Made by a program: the position numbers and the translations under genes. DNA of 57,923 nucleotides from a virus, in IMG/VR virus record IMGVR_UViG_3300031565_000035, positions 1-57,923 of that record; one strand, given 5' to 3'. Positions 14,786 to 22,885 of this stretch are shown piece after piece (position 1 is the first letter of the stretch; the number at the start of each line of letters is the position of its first letter). The notes beneath the pieces were generated by a model that had not been told where the DNA came from, searched no databases, and saw nothing but the letters and a program-made list of their open reading frames with translations.

Positions 14786-15870
14786 TTTTCCTGCTCCTTC
14801 TCACGTTGTGTCAACCCGTCTTCGGTCGGTCGACTATACACACCTAATACTGTTTCCCAGTCTGAGCCGTCATCCACAGCAACACAGGCCGCTTGTAGTG
14901 GGCACATGTAGTCACATAGGTAAGTTGGATTGGGATATAAAGGAAGATCCGGATTGGAAATATCTTCGAGCTCCATCCGGACTTTAGCCTCGAAGGACTG
15001 AATCTGGTACATGTTACGCTCGACACGAGTCCGAGCTATGAACTTGTCTCTGTCGCTGTCCTCTCTAGACAGAAGCTTGTTGTAGCAGGCTATGTTCGGT
15101 CCCGGGGCATCAACCACTTCTCCGTACATATCCTTTAGGAGCTTGGCGTACATCGAAGCCGTTGTCGGGGCCTTATCGTTGGTAGAGACCTTGCCCGTTG
15201 CAAGGACCTTCGGCAAGACAGGCACCTTCTTGAGGAACTGTGTATATATCACGCCAGCTACTGGGAGACCATAGAGCTTCCAGGCGCACCAGCAGTACGC
15301 AGTGACCTGATCATCCACGTCCAGATGTTGCTGTCGGAGTTGCTTAGCTGTCTTGTACTCCTCCACCCAGAGTCGATCCCACTCATCGATAACGATCCTG
15401 TCAATAGTGAAGCCGTAGAAAACGTGCCGACCGTCGTGAGTCTGGGTCCCCATATCGATAGCTCCATTCACCTCGCACTGGGGTACACCGTTGTGCTCAT
15501 AGGTCTTATGAGGATCACGCCATGATAGCCAATGATCGGCATAGTAGCTCATCAGAGCTACGCCCATCTGCTGATGCTCTTCCCATGTTCCTGGTAGAAT
15601 GCCAGCTAGCTCGCTAGCCTTCACGTATGCCATGAACGCTATAGCTGGATGCCCATAGAGGTTCAGGCCGTGGTAATCTTCGAGTGCGTAGTGGATACCT
15701 GTGCCGAACCACAAGTAGTCTGCGCTTTCACGCAGGACTCTCCCGTCCTGAAGATGACTAAGCCATTTCCACAACCTACGACACTTCCGGAAAAGCATCC
15801 GGTCAGATGTACGTAATATGAATGGTTTAGCGCCCAGGCCCAAGGTGGACTGTAGCTGTTCTAGGTTCAC
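14641..15870 (-). CDS. PD-(D/E)XK nuclease, RecB/Cas4-like
   Basis: 409 residues. FGTGIHYALEDYHG near residue 55, then YGFTIDRIVIDEWDRLWVEE with VEEYKTAKQ give the nuclease core (ID...EYKT), followed by DQVTAYCWCAWKL. C-terminal cysteines in LCDYMCPLQAACVA suggest a Cas4/AddB-type iron-sulphur cluster. It probably resects DNA ends for the Sak4-like ATPase encoded next. The start is GTG at 15870 with GGGAGGCTAGGACG upstream, just after the promoter at 15913. The 3' end overlaps the ATPase gene by 145 bases. Confidence 0.8.
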   Translation of the reverse strand: MNLEQLQSTLGLGAKPFILRTSDRMLFRKCRRLWKWLSHLQDGRVLRESADYLWFGTGIHYALEDYHGLNLYGHPAIAFMAYVKASELAGILPGTWEEHQQMGVALMSYYADHWLSWRDPHKTYEHNGVPQCEVNGAIDMGTQTHDGRHVFYGFTIDRIVIDEWDRLWVEEYKTAKQLRQQHLDVDDQVTAYCWCAWKLYGLPVAGVIYTQFLKKVPVLPKVLATGKVSTNDKAPTTASMYAKLLKDMYGEVVDAPGPNIACYNKLLSREDSDRDKFIARTRVERNMYQIQSFEAKVRMELEDISNPDLPLYPNPTYLCDYMCPLQAACVAVDDGSDWETVLGVYSRPTEDGLTQREKEQEKWRNLLPEPNEVHMTEPDLMYQQLIQEVDQLEQPTLRPEEAFLEELGQ

Positions 15871-15912
15871 CGTCCTAGCCTCCCAACGTTGGATAATTCA
15901 ATCTATACGTCT

Positions 15913-15957
15913 ATTATATAGGCAAACTATAGGCACACTCAAGTTGTCTTTAATGGT
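15913..15957 (-). promoter_or_regulatory. strong sigma70-like phage promoter with ACCATTA element
   Basis: Minus-strand order: ACCATTA (15957-15951), 8 bases, TTGAGT (15942-15937), 18 bases, TATAAT (15918-15913). The upstream element lies inside the end of the helicase gene. It drives the nuclease, ATPase, macro-like and SSB-like genes, and perhaps queC-queD-folE, since no promoter of this type is seen before queC. Confidence 0.8.
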
Positions 15958-17372
15958 TCCCCATGAAGTCGATGATCGATAACCTCCGGGATGTCCTTCC
16001 CTTCCTCCTCCTGAACTTTAGCGTAATGGTCAATTAGAAATTGGCTGGTCGAGTAATACTTACCGTTCACAACCTCCTTAACGTCATCGTCGCACGTACC
16101 GTTAATCAGGATGTACTTACATAGTACATCGGTTCTGAGCACGCTATCCATACGGCGAAGTCGACCCTCGGCCTGGATGTTATCGTTAGGGTCCCAGGAC
16201 CATCCCAGGAAGTAGGATACGAGACCCGTATCAAGGGCGAAGCTTTGGGCAAAGGTGATCGTACATAGACACACTCCTTTAGTACGCTTCCACTCGTTCT
16301 CAACCCGTTCGATCTCGTCAGCACCACAGCCTCCTCGGAGTATAAAGATGCTGTCTTCGGGGTACCCACTCTTTATCAGCTCGTCCCGAATGATGTCTAA
16401 GGTAGCGGAGAATAGGGAGAAGACGACCGTATGTGGATCATCACTAATCCCCTCCAGGATGTAATCAATGCCTGGACCGACTTCGGCCTCTGGATCAAGT
16501 ATACGAGGAGAACAACACAGCTGCCGCAAACGGGTAAGTTTGGAAATGGCATTAGGTGTTACAACGGTAACCCCTTCCATCTCAAGAACCATGTCACTAT
16601 CAAGTTCCTGGTACCACTTCCGCTGCTTCTTAGACGGATCGAGATCGACCACCTCTCGGCGTGTACCTGGAAAGCCTTCGATAGGTCGAGCAACGTAGTA
16701 CTGGGACCGCATCATCTCTTTGAGCCGCTCGGGATTACGAACGCCGTATATCTCCTTACCGAAGCTCGTATCGTCAACCCAGCACCAGGTAGTGACGAAC
16801 TTCCAGTAGGAACTAAAGGTCTTACGCGACATGTAATGCAGTGCTGGCCACAAGTCTTGAGGACCTCGAGAAGCCCAAGTAGCACTCATCCCGATGAAGT
16901 GGCTAGTCTTAAGTCGCCTGAGCTGCTCGAAGTACCGCGTCTTCCTATTACGCAATATACGGTGGAGCTCATCATTGATTACCAGGTCGACTAGCGGCAA
17001 CTTCCAGCGGCGTTCCGCAGCGAACCTTGCTCGGAAGGACGCAAATGTCGTTAGCCAGACGCCTGGGTTATCCGTAAAGAAATCGTCCCAATCAGGGTCA
17101 CCTGCTCCAACGAGGATTGTTGGCTTGGTATCTGTCCAATAGGGTAGCAGTCTACGCCAGGTATAGATTGAGCCCTGGGTACCCATAATGATAGTCCGTC
17201 GAACTGGCCAGGAGTCCCAGGCTAGGATTGCCATGAGAGTCTTGCCCGCTCCTGTACGGTGCCCTAGTACAGCCGAGTCATTCCTAGCAACAAAGGCAGC
17301 GTCCTCTAGCTGTGCTGGAAGAGCCTGCTCCCAGATCCGCTCGGTGTTAATTAGGTTGCGGGCAGTCTTCAA
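15939..17372 (-). CDS. SNF2-type superfamily 2 DNA helicase
   Basis: 477 residues. Motif I VLGHRTGAGKTLMAILAW, DExH box INDELHRILR, motif III GMSATWASRG, motif V-like FAQSFALDTG and motif VI QAEGRLRRMDS are all present, in the order of SNF2/RapA-like translocases. It likely remodels or unwinds DNA during phage recombination or replication. The start is a TTG at 17372 overlapping the stop of the HNH gene (TTGA), with GGAAGGGG just upstream. Confidence 0.85.
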   Translation of the reverse strand: MKTARNLINTERIWEQALPAQLEDAAFVARNDSAVLGHRTGAGKTLMAILAWDSWPVRRTIIMGTQGSIYTWRRLLPYWTDTKPTILVGAGDPDWDDFFTDNPGVWLTTFASFRARFAAERRWKLPLVDLVINDELHRILRNRKTRYFEQLRRLKTSHFIGMSATWASRGPQDLWPALHYMSRKTFSSYWKFVTTWCWVDDTSFGKEIYGVRNPERLKEMMRSQYYVARPIEGFPGTRREVVDLDPSKKQRKWYQELDSDMVLEMEGVTVVTPNAISKLTRLRQLCCSPRILDPEAEVGPGIDYILEGISDDPHTVVFSLFSATLDIIRDELIKSGYPEDSIFILRGGCGADEIERVENEWKRTKGVCLCTITFAQSFALDTGLVSYFLGWSWDPNDNIQAEGRLRRMDSVLRTDVLCKYILINGTCDDDVKEVVNGKYYSTSQFLIDHYAKVQEEEGKDIPEVIDHRLHGEPLKTT

Positions 17373-18016
17373 GTAACCCCTTCCTTATCAGAGCCTGGCC
17401 ACTTCCCGTCCTTGATATACCGAGCTCTCATGGATTGATATCTAATGCCGAGGAACTCAGCAACCTCCGCAGCGGGTACAAGTCCTCCGTGTTGAGGATG
17501 AGGGAGATACACGGAATTCCGCTTATTTCGGGCTTGATCCTTAAGTGTAGCCCATCGGACATTACCAGGAACGTAATTTCCGTTGCTATCGATCCGGTCG
17601 AGGGAGTGCTTCTTGCTGGGACGCGGGCCCATGTCCTTAAAGAAGACCTCGAATCCCTTCTCCTTATCCTTCCACGCATCGCAGACTCGGATACCGCGCC
17701 CACCATATGCCGGATAGCCGACATGATTCTCGACATAACACCTCCTCAGCATGCTGTTGTGGATATGGTATTCCTGGGAGTACAACGTTGGGAGCCCACG
17801 ATTTACACATCCGCAATGTGTCTTGGGATTGTTCGTGTGTAATAGGTAATCATGCCTAACAACGACTTCCTCCCCACAGTCGCACTTGCATACCCACATG
17901 CGTTTCCGATTGTGCCTTCTTGGCCACAGACGTGTAACCGATAGCATCCCAAACTTCTGGCCTCGAAGGTTGAGACCTCCGCCTAGCAGCGTTTCGGTCA
18001 GCTGTGGATTAGCCAT
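17369..18016 (-). CDS. HNH endonuclease with C-terminal helix-turn-helix (homing-type)
   Basis: 215 residues from ATG 18016 (AGGTGACAGAG upstream); an in-frame GTG at 18025 is less likely. The N-terminal MWVCKCDCGEEVVVRHDYLL with a later CGC is a zinc-finger-like DNA-binding domain seen in phage AP2/HNH endonucleases. The catalytic region includes YGGRGIRVCDAW, KKHSLDRIDSNGNYVPGNVR and WATLKDQARN. The C-terminal AAEVAEFLGIRYQSMRARYI is a helix-turn-helix. Such genes are typically mobile, cutting genomes that lack them. It is wedged into the recombination operon with a four-base overlap to the helicase. Confidence 0.85.
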   Translation of the reverse strand: MANPQLTETLLGGGLNLRGQKFGMLSVTRLWPRRHNRKRMWVCKCDCGEEVVVRHDYLLHTNNPKTHCGCVNRGLPTLYSQEYHIHNSMLRRCYVENHVGYPAYGGRGIRVCDAWKDKEKGFEVFFKDMGPRPSKKHSLDRIDSNGNYVPGNVRWATLKDQARNKRNSVYLPHPQHGGLVPAAEVAEFLGIRYQSMRARYIKDGKWPGSDKEGVT

Positions 18017-18021
18017 CTCTG

Positions 18022-18099
18022 TCACCTAATGGCGATAGTGAATAGTAGGCCGAGGGCGATCCCTATGGCTATATATTCCGCGTAGCCTAGTTCGCACAT
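18022..18099 (-). CDS. 25-residue membrane peptide
   Basis: ATG at 18099 directly follows the TAG of the preceding small gene, and the stop TGA at 18022 lies just before the HNH start. It encodes MCELGYAEYIAIGIALGLLF and five more residues: one transmembrane helix with a basic end. The tandem arrangement with another tiny membrane peptide supports it; the function is unknown. Confidence 0.45.
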   Translation of the reverse strand: MCELGYAEYIAIGIALGLLFTIAIR

Positions 18100-18201
18100 C
18101 TACTCCTCCTCGCAGTTGTCGCCGAGTAGACCACAACAGAATACAACCATCACTGCGGCCCAATAGATCGCCAGGATTGTAACAGCTACTCCTAGACTCA
18201 T
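18100..18201 (-). CDS. 33-residue membrane peptide
   Basis: ATG at 18201 follows GGGAGTAACAGTC, a plausible ribosome binding site. It encodes MSLGVAVTILAIYWAAVMVV then FCCGLLGDNCEEE: one transmembrane helix and an acidic, cysteine-containing tail. Its stop abuts the start of the next peptide. No family recognised. Confidence 0.5.
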   Translation of the reverse strand: MSLGVAVTILAIYWAAVMVVFCCGLLGDNCEEE

Positions 18202-18213
18202 GACTGTTACTCC

Positions 18214-18399
18214 CTAATCAGGTTGTGACTTGAGATTCATCCTTGCATCAAAGTGCCCGATGTTGTACCCGCTCTTGAAGCAGTTCCACCAAGGTTTCCA
18301 ATCATCGGGATCAACTTCGATACCGTTGTCGTCAGCCCACCTTTCAAAGCTAAGCCAAGCGTCTCGACTGACACCTACTGGCGGCTCCCGGGAGCTCAT
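18214..18399 (-). CDS. hypothetical small protein
   Basis: 61 residues from ATG 18399 (GAGGTAGCAAC upstream). It is rich in Trp and acidic residues (AWLSFERWADDNGIEVDPDD, then WKPWWNCFKSGYNIGHFDAR). Similar short tryptophan-rich proteins occur next to phage replication genes. Function unknown. Confidence 0.6.
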   Translation of the reverse strand: MSSREPPVGVSRDAWLSFERWADDNGIEVDPDDWKPWWNCFKSGYNIGHFDARMNLKSQPD

Positions 18400-18403
18400 G
18401 TTG

Positions 18404-18670
18404 CTACCTCTTGGCTTTAAGTTCTGTGACAACCCCTGCGGCATCGACCATAACAGTCAGGCCGAACCTGTTCGAGTAGTGTCGGACCAGATACCAGATT
18501 GCTTTCTGGATATCCTGTTTCTCCTTACCCTTTGTCCTCGCCCGGCAGATGTAAGTTACGGCATTGCCGTCATGAAAGCCCAGTTCGAAACCTTCAACCG
18601 CATCGATGGTCTCGACTCCGTTTGATCCTTGGTAGTGCGAAGGATGATTAACCGCATCATTCTTGCTCAT
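18404..18670 (-). CDS. DUF3310 protein
   Basis: 88 residues. NHPSHYQGSNGVETIDAVEG followed by YICRARTKGKEKQDIQKAIW and YLVRHYS is the DUF3310 signature (HPxHY...IE...Y..R...Kg....Dl.KA.wYl). The family is widespread in phages and its biochemical function is not established. The ATG at 18670 with GGAGTTGCAC upstream is chosen over a TTG at 18676; the start overlaps the RuvC-like gene's end by 14 bases. Confidence 0.85.
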   Translation of the reverse strand: MSKNDAVNHPSHYQGSNGVETIDAVEGFELGFHDGNAVTYICRARTKGKEKQDIQKAIWYLVRHYSNRFGLTVMVDAAGVVTELKAKR

Positions 18671-19169
18671 GTGCAACTCCTGTTGACTGTTGGACTACTT
18701 GGACCTTAGCTACCTCGAACAGCAGGTAGTAGATCGCGTGCCTGATCGCATCACGAGCGTGGCGACCAGTATTATATACCTCCCAGATTTTCAACTTCTG
18801 GTCGGTACAGAATCCTTTAGCTTGCTGCGCCATTTGTAGATGGAGGGGGAATTCATCTATCATGCAGATATACTCTAGCGCACCAATGAGTTTGGGTGTG
18901 TGGAGCGCTTGCCATGCGTGGTCCTTGGCCTTCCAAGAGTACACACGATAGTCCTCCATCACGACCATATCGGGCTGCCTATCATGAAGCCACTGGCGGA
19001 TGTCCCAAGCTCCATTTGCAACGTTCTTAGTGGTTATCTGCCGGACATCGTCAAGGGTATGACCCCTGAAGCAGCATAGCCCTGTAGTTTCACCTGGGTC
19101 GATCGCCGCTATACAAGGGGTCGACTCTGGTAGGGAGACTTTTAGTAGGTTCTTAATTACTGTGCTCAT
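18657..19169 (-). CDS. RuvC-like Holliday junction resolvase
   Basis: 170 residues of RNase H fold. CIAAIDPGETTGLCCF carries the first catalytic Asp, MVVMEDYRVYS the second acidic residue, and HARDAIRHAIYYLL the final Asp. Phage RuvC-like enzymes resolve branched DNA before packaging. The ATG at 19169 follows a very strong ribosome binding site (GGAGGTAAGGTCGG) placed just after a terminator hairpin. Confidence 0.8.
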   Translation of the reverse strand: MSTVIKNLLKVSLPESTPCIAAIDPGETTGLCCFRGHTLDDVRQITTKNVANGAWDIRQWLHDRQPDMVVMEDYRVYSWKAKDHAWQALHTPKLIGALEYICMIDEFPLHLQMAQQAKGFCTDQKLKIWEVYNTGRHARDAIRHAIYYLLFEVAKVQVVQQSTGVAHEQE

Positions 19170-19190
19170 CCGACCTTACCTCCTATCTCC

Positions 19191-19241
19191 GAAAAAAGAA
19201 CGGGGTAGAAGACCAGAGGGGATCTGGCTCTACCCCGTTGA
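19191..19241 (-). terminator. intrinsic terminator
   Basis: On the minus strand an 11-base stem AACGGGGTAGA / TCTACCCCGTT encloses an inner CCAGA / TCTGG stem and is followed by CTTTTTT. It lies between the small HTH gene and the RuvC-like gene. It should stop or attenuate the short transcript from the promoter at 19610, making the HTH gene its main product. Confidence 0.85.
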
Positions 19242-19281
19242 AATACCGGCTGATGGGAGGTGCCGGTACAGGAGATGATAG

Positions 19282-19533
19282 TTAGGCCGCTTTCGCTTCC
19301 GGTTCCTTCTTGGTCTTGGTCGCGGCGAACACGATCTGGTACGGAACGCCGAGTTCCTTGGCGATCTCGCCACGCTTCGCACCTTCCTTGAAACGCCGGC
19401 GGATGAAGTCGATCCGACGCTCGCCGTTCGAGAGAACGACGGCTGCACCTTGCTTGGTGGCGCCTTCGCCTGCTTTGCCCTTGTCGGTTGCCAGTTTCGC
19501 TTCGGCTGTCTTGCCTGATGGATTCGTTGCCAT
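19282..19533 (-). CDS. small helix-turn-helix DNA-binding protein
   Basis: 83 residues. A flexible Lys/Ala-rich N terminus is followed by RRIDFIRRRFKEGAKRGEIA and KELGVPYQIVFAATK, a helix-turn-helix in which the second helix starts at the YQ. It has its own strong promoter (19610) and terminator (19191), and a strong ribosome binding site (GAAGAGGAGTTTGAACC), so it is probably made at high level. Its HTH resembles those in the plus-strand gene at 57451 and in the HNH protein. It is a candidate regulator or nucleoid-type protein. Confidence 0.75.
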   Translation of the reverse strand: MATNPSGKTAEAKLATDKGKAGEGATKQGAAVVLSNGERRIDFIRRRFKEGAKRGEIAKELGVPYQIVFAATKTKKEPEAKAA

Positions 19534-19609
19534 GGTTCAAACTCCTCTTCACTGGTTGACGGAAAATAAACGTCGCCGCTCCCATTGCGTGTGGATAAGC
19601 GATGATTAG

Positions 19610-19653
19610 ATTATATAGCATCCTAAGGTTCATAGCAAGAGGTCTTTGATGGT
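19610..19653 (-). promoter_or_regulatory. strong sigma70-like phage promoter with ACCATCA element
   Basis: Minus-strand order: ACCATCA (19653-19647), 8 bases, TTGCTA (19638-19633), 17 bases, TATAAT (19615-19610). It starts five bases after the primase stop and drives the HTH gene at 19533. Confidence 0.8.
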
Positions 19654-19657
19654 CTCT

Positions 19658-22126
19658 TTAGGGTCGCCTAACGTCACCTAGTCTATAGCCATCACGGTTG
19701 CCATACCTGTTGGGCATAAGTATGAACCCAGCCACTTTTTCAACCATGAACTTGTGCGACTTAACGTACCTGGACAAACGGCGAGCATTGGTAATGATAT
19801 TGTTCTCGGAGTACTCCTCTCGCGACATAGCCCAGCTCGCGACGTCCTGTAAGGTAAAGACCTTGGTGGGATTGCTCTTGAGTTCCGGATAGTACTCCAG
19901 CGAGAAGGACTTAAGACCTTCCATCGTCCAATCGTACTCGCTGACTGCTTCCTCAGAGGCAGTCGCTAAGGACGCCCCTACCAATTCACCGTCTGCCATA
20001 CCGACAATACTCCCTACAAGGCGGAACAACTGCTCGAGGTGTGCTAGTCGATGCTGGCTCTTGTATCTAGGATTCCACCCACCATCCTTTGCTTTTCGGA
20101 ATAGCATGTGGAGAACAGCTAGCTGATGTGCTAACCAAGCCTCTCGTCCCCCGAGTGCGACGAGCGCTCCCGAGGCCCAATCAGAATCGTGATCCGTACC
20201 AATAGCCTGCATCTCGAAGATTAGGGACCGTTGTAGGATATCCGCATTCATGAACGGTTGTTGAATGGCCGTCATAGCAAATACGGTCCTGACTGGAATA
20301 CGGTAGTTATCAGAGGTCGTGAACAGCTTCCGCATCTCGACATAAGGACTAGGCTCAGTCACGATCCGACATATCTCATCGGACAGTCTTTGCCGGAGTT
20401 CCTTATTGACCATATGTACGTTGTCGATAGCGTGAATACCATCACTACTCGTAATACTAGCGTACCAATCTCGTACGTCCGTAGGCTGGTTTCGAAGAGC
20501 TGGTCTGCCTGTTAGGATCTGAAGTCGGAGGGAGTAGTAGCTCGACTTGCCGGATCCAGGTTCGCCGATCAGAAGTTCCACAGGTAGCTGAGCTCCGTTC
20601 CAACGCCACAACCAAGGTGACATGTAGCTCAGTATACTCAGGACCTTATAGTCGTTCGGTCTGGCGAACTTAAACTGCTTAAGAACCTTAGGCCAGTAGA
20701 ACTCCTCGAACTTAGGCTTAGTCTGAAGCCAGGATATCTGCTTCTTGAACTCCTTGGCAAGTAGAGCATGATCTAGCGGCTCAACCTGATCTGCTTTGAA
20801 TAACAATCCATCTGAACCGTTCTCCTTGATGACGAAGGACTGTTCTGGATCGGCAGACACTACAGCAAAATGTCCATCGTCCAACTGATATGCCAACCTG
20901 AAAGGGTCTAATAGGGCCAATGTACTTCGGGGCTGAACACTTTCGACAGGTTGTTCACCTGTGAAGCTGGCAGCGAGCCACTGGACAAACTTGGAATCTG
21001 CCTGACCAATATCGTAGTTCTTATACATGAACTCGCCGAACTTACTCTCGTGCAGAGGCTGGCTATGGTGTTGTAGTAGATTCACCCGCAACAACTTCTT
21101 GGATCGGCTATCGAAGTAGAACGGGGTATCAGTACCTTGTTCCATCATTCTAATACCAGACCGGTCCATATCACTTAGGACCATTAAAGCTAGTTCCTTA
21201 GCTTCCGATCTGTACAGAGTTGCACCGAGACGTTTATTCAGCAGGCTCTTTAGATTGGGGTGGATAGGAAATGCACTCTTCAGCTCGATGCACTGCTTGA
21301 GGACCAAGTCTAGTCCGTCTGCTCCATGTCCTTGTAGGAAATCGTCCAGTCCCACCTTTTTACCTTCACTAGCAGGCAGGATGAGTTGGCGAATGTTACG
21401 GCTAATCAAGCCTTGAATGCGGAGCTCGAAGCCGAGTTCTGCAGCAGCTTCCTGGACCTTCGAGTTGGCAGGATTGTCACTATCGAAGGCTATGATGATC
21501 TGCATGTCGTGATCCTTAACGAACCGGATCAGATTCTCGAGACCGCTTGCTAGGAAGGCTTTGTTATCGGAGGTAGGGGCTAGATTGGCTCCCTTCTCCA
21601 GCTTTGCGACTATGTCGCCATCCCGGTTCTTAAGAAGTGTCGTACCTTCAGGGAGGATGAGAGTTCGAGTGCGCCAGTTATAAGTGCCCCCTACCGCGCA
21701 TGTAGGAAACCCTTCTGCACAAGCTTTAGCTGCCTTCTTCTCACCCTCAGTTAGGATGATTGCCGATGGGAATCCGTTTATTTTGGTCCGACCCTTACCA
21801 GCAGCTGCGGCGCGTGCGAGCTCAGCGAATGCCTTAGGAAAGTATAGCCAAGAGCCGGAGTTCTGTGGTTGTAGATATCTAGCACCCTTCGGGAGAGGCT
21901 GAAAAAGCCTGACACGATAGAAAGGAGCCCTATTACCACTAAGGTCGTAATACGGTATGACATACCCTGGAGTACCTACTCCTGGAGTATCCATGTATAG
22001 ATGCGGCCTAATGCCGACTGCCGCTAGTTCGGACTCTTGCGCTAAGTGCGCATCTAGGTCCTTGGTCTCTAATCCACTCTTAGCTAAGTCCTGCGCCAAG
22101 AGTTGATCCGCCGTGACTATCTGCAC
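19658..22126 (-). CDS. TOPRIM primase-like / ATPase (helicase) replication protein
   Basis: 822 residues. The N-terminal half contains a DUF3854/TOPRIM-like region (SAIILTEGEKKAAKACAEGF, CAVGGTYNW, IIIAFDSDN). The C-terminal half has a P-loop ATPase (VELLIGEPGSGKSSYYSLRL), a Walker B-like HAIDNVHMV and VRTVFAMTAIQQPF, as in phage primase-helicases. It would synthesise primers and load or drive the replication fork. The GTG at 22126 has GGAGGGGAC upstream, and its own promoter is at 22201-22230. Confidence 0.8.
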   Translation of the reverse strand: MQIVTADQLLAQDLAKSGLETKDLDAHLAQESELAAVGIRPHLYMDTPGVGTPGYVIPYYDLSGNRAPFYRVRLFQPLPKGARYLQPQNSGSWLYFPKAFAELARAAAAGKGRTKINGFPSAIILTEGEKKAAKACAEGFPTCAVGGTYNWRTRTLILPEGTTLLKNRDGDIVAKLEKGANLAPTSDNKAFLASGLENLIRFVKDHDMQIIIAFDSDNPANSKVQEAAAELGFELRIQGLISRNIRQLILPASEGKKVGLDDFLQGHGADGLDLVLKQCIELKSAFPIHPNLKSLLNKRLGATLYRSEAKELALMVLSDMDRSGIRMMEQGTDTPFYFDSRSKKLLRVNLLQHHSQPLHESKFGEFMYKNYDIGQADSKFVQWLAASFTGEQPVESVQPRSTLALLDPFRLAYQLDDGHFAVVSADPEQSFVIKENGSDGLLFKADQVEPLDHALLAKEFKKQISWLQTKPKFEEFYWPKVLKQFKFARPNDYKVLSILSYMSPWLWRWNGAQLPVELLIGEPGSGKSSYYSLRLQILTGRPALRNQPTDVRDWYASITSSDGIHAIDNVHMVNKELRQRLSDEICRIVTEPSPYVEMRKLFTTSDNYRIPVRTVFAMTAIQQPFMNADILQRSLIFEMQAIGTDHDSDWASGALVALGGREAWLAHQLAVLHMLFRKAKDGGWNPRYKSQHRLAHLEQLFRLVGSIVGMADGELVGASLATASEEAVSEYDWTMEGLKSFSLEYYPELKSNPTKVFTLQDVASWAMSREEYSENNIITNARRLSRYVKSHKFMVEKVAGFILMPNRYGNRDGYRLGDVRRP

Positions 22127-22200
22127 GTCCCCTCCGCATGACCTGATTGTAGTGCTGCTCTACCCATCCTGAGTGCTACTAAAAGGACAACACTAAGGAT

Positions 22201-22230
22201 ATTATAAAGCAATTGCCTGTGGTCCTTCAA
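22201..22230 (-). promoter_or_regulatory. sigma70-like promoter of the primase gene
   Basis: TTGAAG (22230-22225), 18 bases, TATAAT (22206-22201) on the minus strand. It shares the core spacing of the other phage promoters but lacks a clear ACCATCA element upstream, so it may be regulated differently. Its -35 overlaps the end of the i-spanin gene. Confidence 0.7.
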
Positions 22231-22880
22231 CGGGAATCTAGTGTTCCTAGCCCCCTGTCCAGCAGGTTACTTTCAGCCTTGATACAGGATATAACATCCT
22301 TCTCGTCAGCTTCGTATCCTAGCTTGCGGAGACACGTGTAGAAAGCGTTCCAGCCAATCACTTGCTCTCGACAGACGTTGTACGACCTGTAGTTTTCTCC
22401 GACAGTTTGTCCGGCTTGAGTAAGCGTAACTCCTGCGGGATCTCCGTCAGTGTCGGTGGCGCCACTGGTAGCTTCGTTTCGAGCGGCACCGTCGTGCACC
22501 CTAACATAACCATTAGGGAGGCCAGTAGGGCAAGCTTTCTCAACCTTCTCGGTAATGATGACGGGAACATTTCGGATAATCTCCTCTCCCTTTACGTATA
22601 CCTTCTTGACCCTGTCTTTGAAGACATACTCGGTTTGGATGACTGTATGGAAACGAACCTCTCTATCCGCAAGGGCCATTTCCACAGCCGCCTTTTCACT
22701 GGCATTCCAGAACGCCTTCGTGACATACCACCCTCCGGCAGCACCCAATAGTCCTACGACTATGAGTATAGGGAAGGTCGCACCACCACCAACGAAGAAC
22801 TTCCCAATGATACTGGGGACAAGAGCGGCAGCCCCACCACCGAAGATGGTAAGTATCTCACCTATTCCAAATCCGAACAT
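22227..22880 (-). CDS. inner-membrane spanin (Rz-like)
   Basis: 217 residues, with hydrophobic segments near residues 10-30 and 35-55 followed by a periplasmic helical region (SEKAAVEMALADREVRFHTV) and a Cys-containing C-terminal part. Position in the lysis cassette and a complete lipoprotein gene nested inside it in another frame support an Rz-type i-spanin, which links inner to outer membrane and fuses them at lysis. It is longer than typical Rz, so an additional function is possible. Confidence 0.65.
   Translation of the reverse strand: MFGFGIGEILTIFGGGAAALVPSIIGKFFVGGGATFPILIVVGLLGAAGGWYVTKAFWNASEKAAVEMALADREVRFHTVIQTEYVFKDRVKKVYVKGEEIIRNVPVIITEKVEKACPTGLPNGYVRVHDGAARNEATSGATDTDGDPAGVTLTQAGQTVGENYRSYNVCREQVIGWNAFYTCLRKLGYEADEKDVISCIKAESNLLDRGLGTLDSR
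22358..22570 (-). CDS. outer-membrane spanin lipoprotein (Rz1-like), nested in the i-spanin gene
   Basis: 70 residues, fully embedded in a different frame of the i-spanin gene. It has a basic N terminus (RRLRK), a hydrophobic stretch and a lipobox-like LMVMLGC with Cys 25, giving a 46-residue mature lipoprotein that is proline-rich (LPVAPPTLTEIPQELRLL). An ATG at 22570 with GAGGAG about ten bases upstream supports expression. The nested Rz/Rz1 layout is well known from lambda. Confidence 0.75.
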   Translation of the reverse strand: MFPSSLPRRLRKLALLASLMVMLGCTTVPLETKLPVAPPTLTEIPQELRLLKPDKLSEKTTGRTTSVESK

Positions 22881-22885
22881 GACGA

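Noticed and set aside
17369-18016. Integrase or transposase, hence a temperate phage
   Set aside because: The gene is an HNH endonuclease with a homing-type layout; no recombinase, att core or immunity repressor of known type is visible elsewhere.
18760-18790. Additional TATAAT-type promoter inside the RuvC-like gene
   Set aside because: A TATAAT is present, but the nearest TTGAAA is only 12 bases away and there is no ACCATCA element.
19166-19633. 155-codon minus-strand frame overlapping the small HTH gene
   Set aside because: It covers the HTH gene, terminator and promoter in another frame, and its translation is Arg/Ser-rich with no motif; the 83-codon frame has the better start and HTH.
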